Origin: Phanerodontia chrysosporium
Taxonomy: Eukaryota; Basidiomycota; Agaricomycetes; Polyporales; Phanerochaetaceae
NCBI GenBank assembly: GCA_001910725.1
Contig: MJGA01000013.1
Span: 124,001-188,000 of the forward strand
Length of the DNA stretch: 64,000 bases
Direction: 5' to 3'
Under the pieces are notes generated by a model, which was given only the letters and a program-made list of their open reading frames with translations, was not told the DNA's origin and ran no database searches. Of this stretch, positions 55,777 to 64,000 are shown piece after piece (position 1 is the stretch's first letter; the number at the start of each line of letters is the position of its first letter). Both the position numbers and the translations under genes were made by a program.

Positions 55777-56205
55777 CGCGCGGACTCGCGCCGGATTTGC
55801 GGCGGATTCGCGCAAGCGCCGACAACCGTCCGCCGTGTGGCGCGGAAGCAAAACGCCTTCGGGCGATCGTGGCTGCCGCCACAGCTCCCTTCCACGGTAA
55901 TATCTATACAGTTTTAGCTTAGATAATCGCCCCCTCTCCGTTATATACGTCTCACAGCCCCCCTCTCGACACTCAGAGACTATTTTACTCTGAGTGTGCG
56001 TTTTTCCTTTGTGCCTGCGGACCCCAGTAGTATACTAATCAATGTATTAGTTACCGGACTGAGTGTCCGCCTTACAGGTACATTAATAGAGACTATTTTA
56101 CTCTGAGTTTACCGGACTGAGTGTCCGCCTTACAGGCCCTGCGCACCCGACCGAGCCTCTCGGTCGCCCCTCACCAGAAGCGCCACTTCCCGCGCACTTC
56201 TGATA
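55766..56205 (+). repeat. Right LTR of element 1
   Basis: 440 bp, differing from the left LTR at two positions that I can find (A/G in the TAATC[A/G]CCCCC stretch and T/C in TTA[T/C]CGGACTG). Confidence 0.93.
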
Positions 56206-56352
56206 ACAACCGGGTGCAATATGACGTGGACGTCTTCGAGCAGCAGCGAGGGGGTAACGGGCACGATCTCTCGTGAGTGACATTTCCAGCTGTACATCCT
56301 GTGCTGAACATTCAACCTCTCAAGCCGTCAATAGAACTATACGCGCAACTTC

Positions 56353-57955
56353 ATGAAGAAGTCCGGTATCTTATCACACTCGCGCCAAACGACTCGAGAG
56401 GTTCGAAGGTGAGGCCACCTCCGCTGTCCTTCGGCGAGACCGCGCAGAGCACGGCCAAACCAGTCTGACACACGCCGGAATGCTAGATGTGAGCTTTGCC
56501 GATCAAGTCGATCCCAGTGCCGATCTGACGAGCTCCGAAGTACCCTCGAGCCAGGCACATCCCTCAAGTTCAAGGTTTACCACCACGCCACTAGAGAGAA
56601 GGAGAAGCTTGCGGGGGAGGCACGAGTTCTGTTGCATGAGCTTGCGTCAGGTGCGTGTTTCGCGGCTGTGTATCCGCCAAGCGACTCACGAGTGGCCCAG
56701 AGCGCAGCTCGGACATAAGGCTCAGCTCACCCGCCGAGCACCAGGACGTCGGCGTGCTGACCCTATATCTGCGCCCCCATGTTCCTCAAGAGCACGGCGT
56801 TGTCGACCTCTCGCCATACCGCCAGATCCAGGGCGCGTCCGCGCTGGTCTCCTCGCTCCTCACCACAGCGCAGGACCTGCAATCGTTGCAGAAGACGCTC
56901 GGGGACCGGCACACAGCCATCGTACGTGCCGCAGGCTGTAGTCGACGCGCCTCGCAGGCTTACAGCATGCATTCAGGGTATTTCCAGCGCATATACCCTG
57001 TCTGTTCTGCAACACATTGCTCGGGACCACGCTGCCAGACCTGATGAAGCCCCTGCCACGCCTACGAACAGCCCCATCTGGGACCTCGCCCTGCAAGTCG
57101 AGCTCCAACTGCACCACTTTACGAGCCGTTTCCTGCCCGACGCGGTGCGCCAGCGCAAGCATGCCGCCTCGCCGCTCGCATCCGCGCTCCTGCCCGCCAG
57201 TGCACAGTCCCTCGCCCTGATCTTCGGCTTCGCGGACTGCTACACCGGTGCGTGCCCTTCGCCCTTTGCTTTCCCCGCGCGCCGTGCGATGCTGAAGGGA
57301 CACCTACAGAGTCGGGCTACACCGCGATCGACACGCGCTCCCGCACGTGCGGCGCTGCGTTCCGCACGCTGCTCTTCCGCCTGCTCGCGCTCGGCGCGCA
57401 CATGCACGGCGTGCACACCGGGGGCGCGTCCGCCACATGCGCACTCGGCGATGTCGTCCCGCGCGAGTTCCTGCGCGACCTTGCGTGGGCGTATGCGCGT
57501 CGCTTTGCGATAGCGGAGGAGGATAGTGCGCCATGGGTGGACTATCTGGATTGTTTCCGTGGGCGGTTGGCGGGGAGGATGGGCAGGGCGTTGAAGAAGG
57601 TGCGTACTTGTGTTGGGCGAGGACGATGAGATGGTGCTCATGAGCGCGATAGGTGGCTGAGGAAGCTGAAGATGATGGCGTCAAGCGCGCGGCTCTACGT
57701 CTTATGAAGCGATTCGAGGAGAGACGGGAGAAATGGGTCGCTAATGGTGCAGCGGGCTCATACGAAGGATGGCGTGCGGGACGGCGGCGAGAGCTAGGCA
57801 TCGAGGCTCGCTCTGAGTCCTCCACGTTGCTACACAGTCATGTCAACACCTCCGCTCCTGCGCGTCATATTCCGCACGCTCGACCGCGAGGACGAGGGCA
57901 TCCCATGCCCCGCCCAAGGCGTTATCAAGTCCAACGTCCTGCTTGTGTGGACTAG
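56353..57955 (+). CDS. Unrecognised protein, possible N-terminal C2-like fold
   Basis: Six exons fit by phase: 56353-56408, 56487-56650, 56701-56921, 56977-57247, 57310-57599, 57653-57955 (434 aa), introns 50-78 bp. The N-terminal third (STLEPGTSLKFKVYHHATRE, DIRLSSPAEHQDVGVLTLYL) has the alternating pattern of a C2-like beta domain. The middle and C-terminal parts are helical (ASALVSSLLTTAQDLQSLQ, IWDLALQVELQLHHF, WAYARRFAIAEEDSAPWVDY) and end in a basic helix (LMKRFEERREKWV). I do not recognise a family. The first exon and the true start are uncertain because element 1 was inserted only ~150 bp upstream; an alternative first frame at 56277 exists. The last ~38 codons overlap another open frame (57840-58229), so the 3' end is also unsure. 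Confidence 0.5.
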
Positions 57956-58401
57956 GGAGAGTCTTGGTGCGAGCGCGAAGCGGCTCGTCGCCGTGCACCG
58001 TGCGCACCTGGACGTCTGCCAGGAGGGGAAGCTCGACCGCGATGCAGAGCGTCTTGATCGGTGTGTGGTGGCCTCTATGAGGGAGCCTATTGGCTTGCCG
58101 GTGCGCCAGGTTGTGATGCAGATGTATGGAGCTGCTGCAGGCTCTCTCCGAGGGCATGCGGTGGTCGACGTCTGGTGCGTCTTGTCGCACGTGCCGTTAG
58201 TAAGCAATCATTTGATTCTCAGCAAATAATGCAAAACCTGCTACGACAGAAGGGCCATTTGGACACCTCGTCGCATTCTCCATTGTATGAAGCTTCCCTA
58301 TACAATCTAGCATTGTTATACTGGTTTGCGAAGCATCAGAGACATATCAAAATGAACAAAGGCTGTACAAACATGGGGAATGCTCGACTTGCATATTATC
58401 A

Positions 58402-59873
58402 CTATGCCCCTGTTCCCTTCCTGAATTCGTCCACAGCTTCCCACAGCTCCCGAAGTCCAGTCAGACTCATCTCCCCATTCTCAGGAAGATATCTCCACTG
58501 CGCGGCCGGCGCGGTAATCAGCGACGGCGTTGTTTGATTGTGTAAGGCCACCTCTACCGGCCCTGCTTTCAAGATGTCGCATACGGCGTAACCACATGTA
58601 CCCCAGAAATGAGTCTGGAGGTGGACGTATCTGTCTCTTGGATCCGCAAGTACGCGTTTCTGCAAGATTCCGCACATGAGAGTATGCTTATCCTCTGCAG
58701 AGGAGCACACAATCGCAATACTGGCTGTACGAGCAGCCTCGATATTGCCCAGTGTACGACAGAGTCGATCAATAGCTTCAAATCCACGGACGTTGTCCTT
58801 CAAGTCAGGGCAGCGGAGCTGTGTGAAGGTGAGGGCCACGGTAGTACAAGGATGGCCCCTGGTCCACTTCCCCTCTCTCGTCCCCTCTGTGATAGCTGCC
58901 AGCATGCCCCTGCTGTCGGAGAGGTGATAATGGCGATTGTACGATAACCAAGTTCCTGGAACTACATGAAGGCCTGACTCTGAGTAGAAACATGCCACTT
59001 ACTGCGCCTCGGCCAGCGTTCTGTGGATATAATGGCCAGGTTATATGTAGCATGATCGGTATCATGTGCGTCTGTACAAATGGAGAGGCGGCTGGATATT
59101 GACGTCGGAACCCTGATGTCGTTCATCAGCGGGACCTGCCCCGAAAGCGCAAGTCTTCCGACAGTTGTCCAGTATAACAGCGCGCTTTTGCTGAGCCCTC
59201 GAAAGTGAATAGAGCATTCAATTGGCCAGTCCCTGCTAACGCGTAACGGGAGCGCAGGTAATGCCTCTAGGAGGGCTAGGTCTTCACCTTCGACAAAGGT
59301 GACCTTCTCCATGTCGAGTCGTTCAAAGTGAATGAACCGGAGGAAGCGTAGAAGGCCACGGATAGGAATGGCAAGATTGCAGAATGTGAGACGAGGTATA
59401 TGTTGGAGTGCCGAGGGCGGTGGGGTTCTCGGGAGCACCCTGGTCAGCAGGTAGGTCGGCCACTTTTGCCCAGAGCGACCCTCCTCCCCCACCATGCGCC
59501 ACTCGACGCGGACCCGGACGTGGGACGGGATCGCGGGTCGCTTCGGCCGCAGTAGCGTCCATGGAACGCCCGACGCCGCTCCGTCGTAAATGAGTGTCAG
59601 GCGGTGCATGCTGTCCCCAATACTGCGCCCGAGGAAGTCAGGAGTTGCCAGGAAGTCCTGGAGCTGAACCTCGTCCTCCCGACTACGGAGCGTCAGACGG
59701 GCAAAGAGCAGCGCACGCACGTGTCGCGCCCAGTAGCGACATGTCAGGCTACAGGATGTGAGGCCTCTCTTGGACGTGCGTTCGTCTCGCCATCCGAACT
59801 TCGAGTCGTCGAGGCGGATTAGGATGGCTTGGAGGAGTTCATTGGGAAGCTCTGTGCCGACAGACCTCGACAT
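58402..59873 (-). CDS. F-box protein
   Basis: Two exons, 59003-59873 and 58402-58961, with a 41-bp intron (476 aa). The F-box is at the N terminus (TELPNELLQAILIRLDDS, then SCSLTCRYWARHVRALLF). The following SREDEVQLQDFL, SIGDSMHRLTLIYDG and SHVRVRVEWRM segments are those of a basidiomycete F-box family with irregular leucine-rich C-terminal parts (FCNLAIPIRGLLRFLRFI). It should link substrates to Skp1-cullin ligases. The ATG at 59871-59873 was chosen because both remnant copies (469-864 and 44812-44896) align from there; the frame is open to 59921. It is the only complete member of this family here. Confidence 0.75.
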
Positions 59874-60095
59874 CCTTGGCATCTGTTCGACGTAGGATGC
59901 GGTCGTGCGCGAGAAGGACAATAGTCCGTTGTGTGTGGTCGAATGTGCTGTGGGCGTTGTAGTACTTGGGAGGTGGTGGATCGTAGCAGAGCAAATCGAT
60001 AATAGGGCGCGGCGCTTTCGGAGGGCTGTTCAGCTGTGCATGATGCTGTGCTTGTCCCCACTGGCCATGCACGACTCGACCATCGGTATCTAGCA
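59874..60095. repeat. Duplicated F-box upstream block, copy 2 (partner 44897-45115)
   Basis: Directly upstream of the complete F-box gene and similar in order and spacing of motifs to the block upstream of the F-box remnant. Confidence 0.6.
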
Positions 60096-60654
60096 CGGTG
60101 TAAGTGCATCCTGCGGAAACTCCACCTAACCTCTCCATAAGCGACGGGAAGGCCCCGCCTGCTGTGCTCAAACGTCGTAAACCTCAGTCACCAGATTCTT
60201 TTCCCCAATAACGTCAAAGGAACACTCTCGGCGCATGCAGCGTGCATATCGGCTTCCGTCAGGGCTCCTCGTCGTAGCGCAGCTTGTTGCAATATGGGCG
60301 ACATCGGAACGCGGTTGGACGGGGGCGCTGGCCAGAACGCAGACGTCAGATGGTCGACGTTGGGGATACATAGTAAACGGCGCGGTGGACACATCGGAAA
60401 GGCAGTGGGCGCACGGGACATTTGAGGTGTGCTGCCCCATTATTACGTCCTTTCAGGTGCTTTGATGAGCAGCGAAAGAGACAATACCTCAAGATCGTTG
60501 CCTGACGCAGGATGGCCATCCCGTGCGTAGAATCGCCTGCGAGGGTTCAGAATACGCGTTTTGCTCGTTTCGCACAGAAAGACATGGCATCAACACGGTG
60601 CCAGGAGCAAGCCCATGGCCACGACCAGGGCCAGAACGAACAACAAGACGATGG
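60096..60654. other. Spacer between duplicated blocks
   Basis: A minus frame at 60168-60440 is Cys-rich (CAHCLSDVS, CMRRECSFD) but shows no known domain. No second support. Confidence 0.3.
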
Positions 60655-60745
60655 TTTCTATGAACTACGCGCGCGAGCTCAATTTTTGGTCAGTCCTGCT
60701 TTGATGACTTTCTGCGTGTAGCTAATATCGTTGGCGTCTCGCAAG
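60655..60745. repeat. Duplicated intergenic block, copy 2 (partner 45560-45650)
   Basis: See the partner entry; same order relative to the F-box upstream block. Confidence 0.6.
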
Positions 60746-60879
60746 CACAGGATTCGTCTACGCTACCTTGCACACTGGTAGCCATTGAGGAAGGCGTGCC
60801 CGTATATGACTTACCACGTGTTATGGCATGTGAGCTCAAGAACTCTCCACAGTCCCAGTCTGACTTCATGATTTTGCAC

Positions 60880-61455
60880 CGATATCGGACGTGGCAGACC
60901 TCGTAGAAGGCATGGAAGTCGACACCTCGTCGGACATCGACTTCGACTGCAACGCCTGCATCCAGGCCAAGCACTCTCGAGCGCCATTCCCCGATACCGC
61001 CGCCGATCGCGCTCTAGCCGTCGGCGATCTTGTCTTCTCAGACATCTGGGGCCCGGCGCGCATCGCCTCTCTGCAAGGCAATACGTACGTCATCACATTC
61101 ACCGATGCCGCTTCGCGCTACGTCGTTATTTTCTTCATGAAATCACGCGACGCCGCCCTCGACCGCTTCAAGAAGTATGAAGCGCTCCTCGAGCGTCATC
61201 TCAACGCGAAGATCAAGACAGTTCACGTCGACAACGCGAAGGAGTACACTCAAGGCCAGTTTCGCGACTACGCCGCTTCTCGCGGCATTCTCGTCCGCAC
61301 CACGGCACCATATTCCCCTTCGCAGAACGGCATCGCAGAACGCCTCAACCGCACTCTCGCGGAGCGCGCGCGCGCCATGCTGATCGCGCGCGACTTGCCG
61401 AAATTTCTTTGGCAGGAGGCCTGGGCATACGCCACCTATCTCAAGAACTGTTTGT
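60880..61455 (+). mobile_element. Orphan copia integrase fragment
   Basis: An open stretch encodes most of a copia integrase: end of the zinc domain (CNACIQAKHSRAPFPD), the catalytic core (FSDIWGPARIASLQG; VHVDNAKEYTQGQF; SPSQNGIAERLNRTLAERA) and PKFLWQEAWAYATYLKN, after which similarity stops. Gag, RT and LTRs are absent. The upstream end (ADLVEGMEVDTSSD) is what normally follows the protease of such elements, so it could come from the complete relative of element 1. It ends ~120 bp before BTB gene E. Confidence 0.85.
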
Positions 61456-61577
61456 CACTAACACGCTGTTGCCGTGCGGCGCGCGGTATCGACGAGGCAC
61501 ACGAGCCCGCCACGATGCATCGCTCTTCGCCATACGGTGACACGTCAGCACACCCCAAGCTTGACCACCACAACTAA

Positions 61578-63796
61578 ATGTCGCCGTTACACACCCTCGC
61601 GCCAGTACCTGCGTGTGGCGCGCTCGAGGACGCACTCGCCGCTTCGCTCGCCGGTGTCTCGTTTGCGGACACAGCGTTCCATGCACCCACCAGACGCGGT
61701 CCCTCTGCCTCGTGCCGTGCCGTTCGCGCGAACAGCCATATCTTAAAGGCCGTCTCGCCGTACTTTAGTCAACGTGAGTCCGTTGTTTCGGTCTCGACGC
61801 GCCGTGCTTAAGGATGTGCAGTGTTGTCACGAGATTCAAGCCGTGTAAGGGGACCTGCGCGTCTTAGCGATGACGAGGACGACGATAGCGACATCGAGGA
61901 TGACGACAAGCTTCCGCTTCAAGAGGCAAAGAACCAGGACCGCGAAGACGACTTGGAATCCTTTCCAGGAACACCGAGCGACTTCACACTGGCAGAGTTC
62001 GAAGCGCTTGAGGAGCTGCCCGTAAGTCAAATCAAACAAATATACATCGCTCCACGGTCTGAGAATATTTAGGCGGATACGCCGACTACACACAAGCCGG
62101 ACGACTTAGATGCAGCACTCAAAAATCCAACGGAGCCATCCAGCAGTGCACATCGTGGTACAGGAGTTGTTCACCTCGACTTCGTAGCAGCCGACACGTG
62201 AGCGACACCGAGAATAATACTTCCCTAGCTGATCTTATCCTCTCCAGCCTTGAAGCTGCAATATTCTACCTATACACCGGACAGGTCTACTTCCTTCCCC
62301 TGCGCTCGCGAGGCGCCGAGGTGCGCAAGAAGGCACTGTCCAAGCACCGCAAGACACACCAGCATCGACCGGCGTGTTCGCCCAAGTCAATGTACCGCTT
62401 TGCGTGCGAGGTGCGCGGCGCTCGATTGGTTTGGCACAGACACACTGATACGTCTGGCACTTCAGGCGGGGCTCGACGAGCTGAAGGCACTTGCTGAGGC
62501 GCACATCTTTGCCCAGCTCGACGGGAGAACATCCTCCCCGAGCTATTCTCGCGATTCTCTGCGCGGTGCGTCTCTCTTTTTTCCTCTGTACCTCACCGTC
62601 CTTAACGATCATGGCCCGCGTCCAGGCACCCGGAGATTCTGCAGCGCCAGGCCACGCTTCTCCTACGCGATTACTGGACATCCGCGGCGAGGGCCGCGCT
62701 CGCGCCCCTGATGGAGCGTGTCGTACAAGGCAAAATGCCGCATGCTGCGCCAGCGTTGCTGCTACTCTTGAGTGCGATCCCTGAGCCCATTCCTGGACCC
62801 ACCTTAGACGAGCCGCCGCGGAAGGACGCAGTCGATGTTGCGCAGGAAGGAGCAGCTGCTCACGATCCGGTCGCCGCATCGTCTGCATTTCGGGACGCCA
62901 CCTCACCGGCCACGCCGCAACGCGGAATCTCTGCTAAATTGGACCCACCCTCTGCTTGCGCTGCTCAGGGCGCTGCGCGCACCGCCGCGCAGGACTCTCG
63001 CAAGGAAGCACAGCCAGCTGCTGCCAGCGCAGCGCCTGTTCGCGCTGCGTCTGGCCAACCATTTGTCCAACCCGCTGTGGGCCCTTCGCGCGCCACGGCA
63101 AGCGCCCCGTCCGACACCAACGCGACCGTCCCGCTACCTGTTACCGTGCCCGCTCCCACACCTCCCGAGCGAACATCAACCACCTGTGCCCCTGTGCCAA
63201 CTCCGGTACCTCCTGATGGTCTAGCGCGTGAGGCGAGCAGCGCAAGTGCGACGAGGGCCGGTGGCGAAGTATCTGCATCCTCCGTGTCTGTGCCTGCGCA
63301 CCTCAGGTCAGACAAGGCAGGGCAGAACAAGCGGTCTGTGGATATGCGGAAGGCCGCTGAACAACCCGCCAGCGCGTCTGCACCGTTGGATAAGGCGAGG
63401 AGCCCGTGGCAGGGCACGCCTATCATGGTGGAGACGTCGCGCAGGCCCGAGCAGCGCGCGCCGTCTCAAGCAGGGGGAGGCTGGTTTTCTCGATTGACGA
63501 AGGTAGCAGCGGAATCAATTGACTCCGCGTTAGCAGAGGACAGAGACACCGCATTGGGAACTGGGACAAAGGGTGGACCGCCGACGAAGCAAGCACCAGC
63601 AATCACTGCCACGCCAGAACGTAAAGACCCAGTAAGAGCAAGAGACTCGCGATCTACTGGCAACAACACTTTATCGGCAGACCGGACTGCATCGGACGCG
63701 AAGGCGGCCGAGCTGCTCCCCCACTGCACGTTAATCCTTGGGAGAAGCATGTGCGGGCGAAGGGTGGGCAGGAGCCAGACAGGTGACTACATGTAG
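61578..63796 (+). pseudogene. BTB-family protein, paralogue E, diverged and with a 1-bp frame break
   Basis: Six exons placed by comparison: 61578-61773, 61822-62021, 62073-62197, 62248-62410, 62466-62565, 62626-63796. Phases agree with A-D except exon 5, which is 100 bp here and 101 bp in all four relatives; after GAC GGG AGA the frame is lost, and the family text NILPELFSRFSA continues one frame over. Read as it stands, translation stops by 62711. Landmarks kept: DTAFHAPTRR, acidic SDDEDDDSDIEDDD, IFYLYTGQVYFLPLR, ACSPKSMYRFA, PEILQRQATLL, GKMPHAAPALLLLL. The final exon then gives a ~330-residue Pro/Ala/Ser/Thr-rich tail found in no other copy. Either a pseudogene or a base error. Confidence 0.65.
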
Positions 63797-64000
63797 CGCA
63801 GCGGACTGCTCGGGACCTTCTGGATTGTCTTTCGGAGCTCTGATAATTGAACAGGGGGTAGGGCGAGGACCATCTGCCGTGGACGGACATAGGTCCCAGT
63901 ACTGAGACACATTATACTGTTCATGAAAGACCACTTGCCTTGTCCTTGAAATATGATGATTGTGGTGTAATCAGTATCAGAGTTCAAGATTCGCTCTTTT
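63797..64000. other. Right edge, no feature seen
   Basis: 204 bp downstream of BTB gene E; no coding or repeat signal. Confidence 0.4.

Larger units (their letters stand above)
47736..56205 (+). mobile_element. Copia-type LTR retrotransposon, element 1 (Gag-protease only), carrying nested element 2
   Basis: Two 440-bp LTRs (47736-48175 and 55766-56205) flank the element, with a 5-bp target duplication ACAAC at 47731-47735 and 56206-56210. I count two differences between the LTRs. LTRs begin TGTCGAAG and end CTGATA. A primer-binding site follows the left LTR and a purine tract (GAGGGGAG) precedes the right one. Without the 4,978-bp nested element and its extra target duplication, the internal region is about 2.6 kb and encodes only Gag and protease; integrase, RT and RNase H are missing, so it needs a partner to move. 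The last ~15 codons before the right LTR in a second frame look like a pol C terminus (SRKLEGSVE). Confidence 0.9.

Noticed and set aside
57840..58229. Open frames on both strands (plus 57840-58229, minus 57830-58207)
   Set aside because: They overlap each other and the end of the 56353-57955 model; no domain or splice support lets me choose one.
1..64000. CRISPR array or prokaryotic operon structure
   Set aside because: No regularly spaced short repeats; intron-rich genes show a eukaryotic genome.

Overview
This window reads as nuclear DNA of a basidiomycete fungus, most likely a wood-decay polypore (Agaricomycetes, Polyporales; inferred from gene content, not tested). Nearly every gene is broken by introns of about 45-75 bp with GT..AG ends, genes lie on both strands at fungal density, there are no operons, and the content is typical: a tandem array of polyporopepsin-like aspartic proteases, a GH12 cellulase, BTB and F-box gene families, and Ty1/copia LTR retrotransposons. 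All gene models below were built by hand from splice signals, reading-frame phase and comparison between paralogues inside the window.

Layout. 0-4.3 kb is an accessory patch: the tail of an unknown gene, an F-box remnant, an 843-bp transposon with perfect 94-bp inverted ends, and the first BTB gene (A, minus). 4.8-15.4 kb is mostly core: anthranilate phosphoribosyltransferase (TRP4), AP-2 sigma adaptin (six short exons), an F-box-like gene, a thiamine-diphosphate enzyme, a GH12 endoglucanase and the E2 enzyme UBC1. 15.6-25.3 kb holds four tandem A1 aspartic proteases on the minus strand with the same five-exon plan. 26-33.8 kb is core again: Glo3-type ArfGAP, coproporphyrinogen oxidase (HEM13), an SDR, a coiled-coil protein with an apparent frameshift, and HIS1. 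34-44.5 kb carries BTB genes B, C and D around a C2-domain protein and a conserved basidiomycete protein. 44.8-47.2 kb has an F-box remnant and a protein-kinase-like gene.

47.7-56.2 kb is a nested pair of copia elements. Element 1 (plus strand, 440-bp LTRs, ACAAC target duplication) codes only for Gag and protease. Its gag is interrupted by element 2 (minus strand, 370-bp LTRs with no difference that I can see, CTCTG target duplication), which carries gag, protease, integrase, RT and RNase H with one frame break. Both have a primer-binding site matching the anticodon arm of initiator tRNA-Met. 56.3-64 kb holds an unrecognised six-exon gene, a complete F-box gene, an orphan copia integrase fragment, and the most diverged BTB gene (E), which has a 1-bp frame break.

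How the parts relate. Core metabolic genes (tryptophan, histidine, haem) and trafficking genes (AP-2 sigma, ArfGAP) are interleaved with expanding lineage-specific families. BTB and F-box genes, both normally substrate adaptors of cullin-RING ubiquitin ligases, occur side by side at three places, and intergenic DNA next to them is duplicated between 44.8-45.7 kb and 59.8-60.7 kb. The secreted proteases and the GH12 enzyme fit extracellular degradation of plant material. No tRNA, rRNA or CRISPR array was found.
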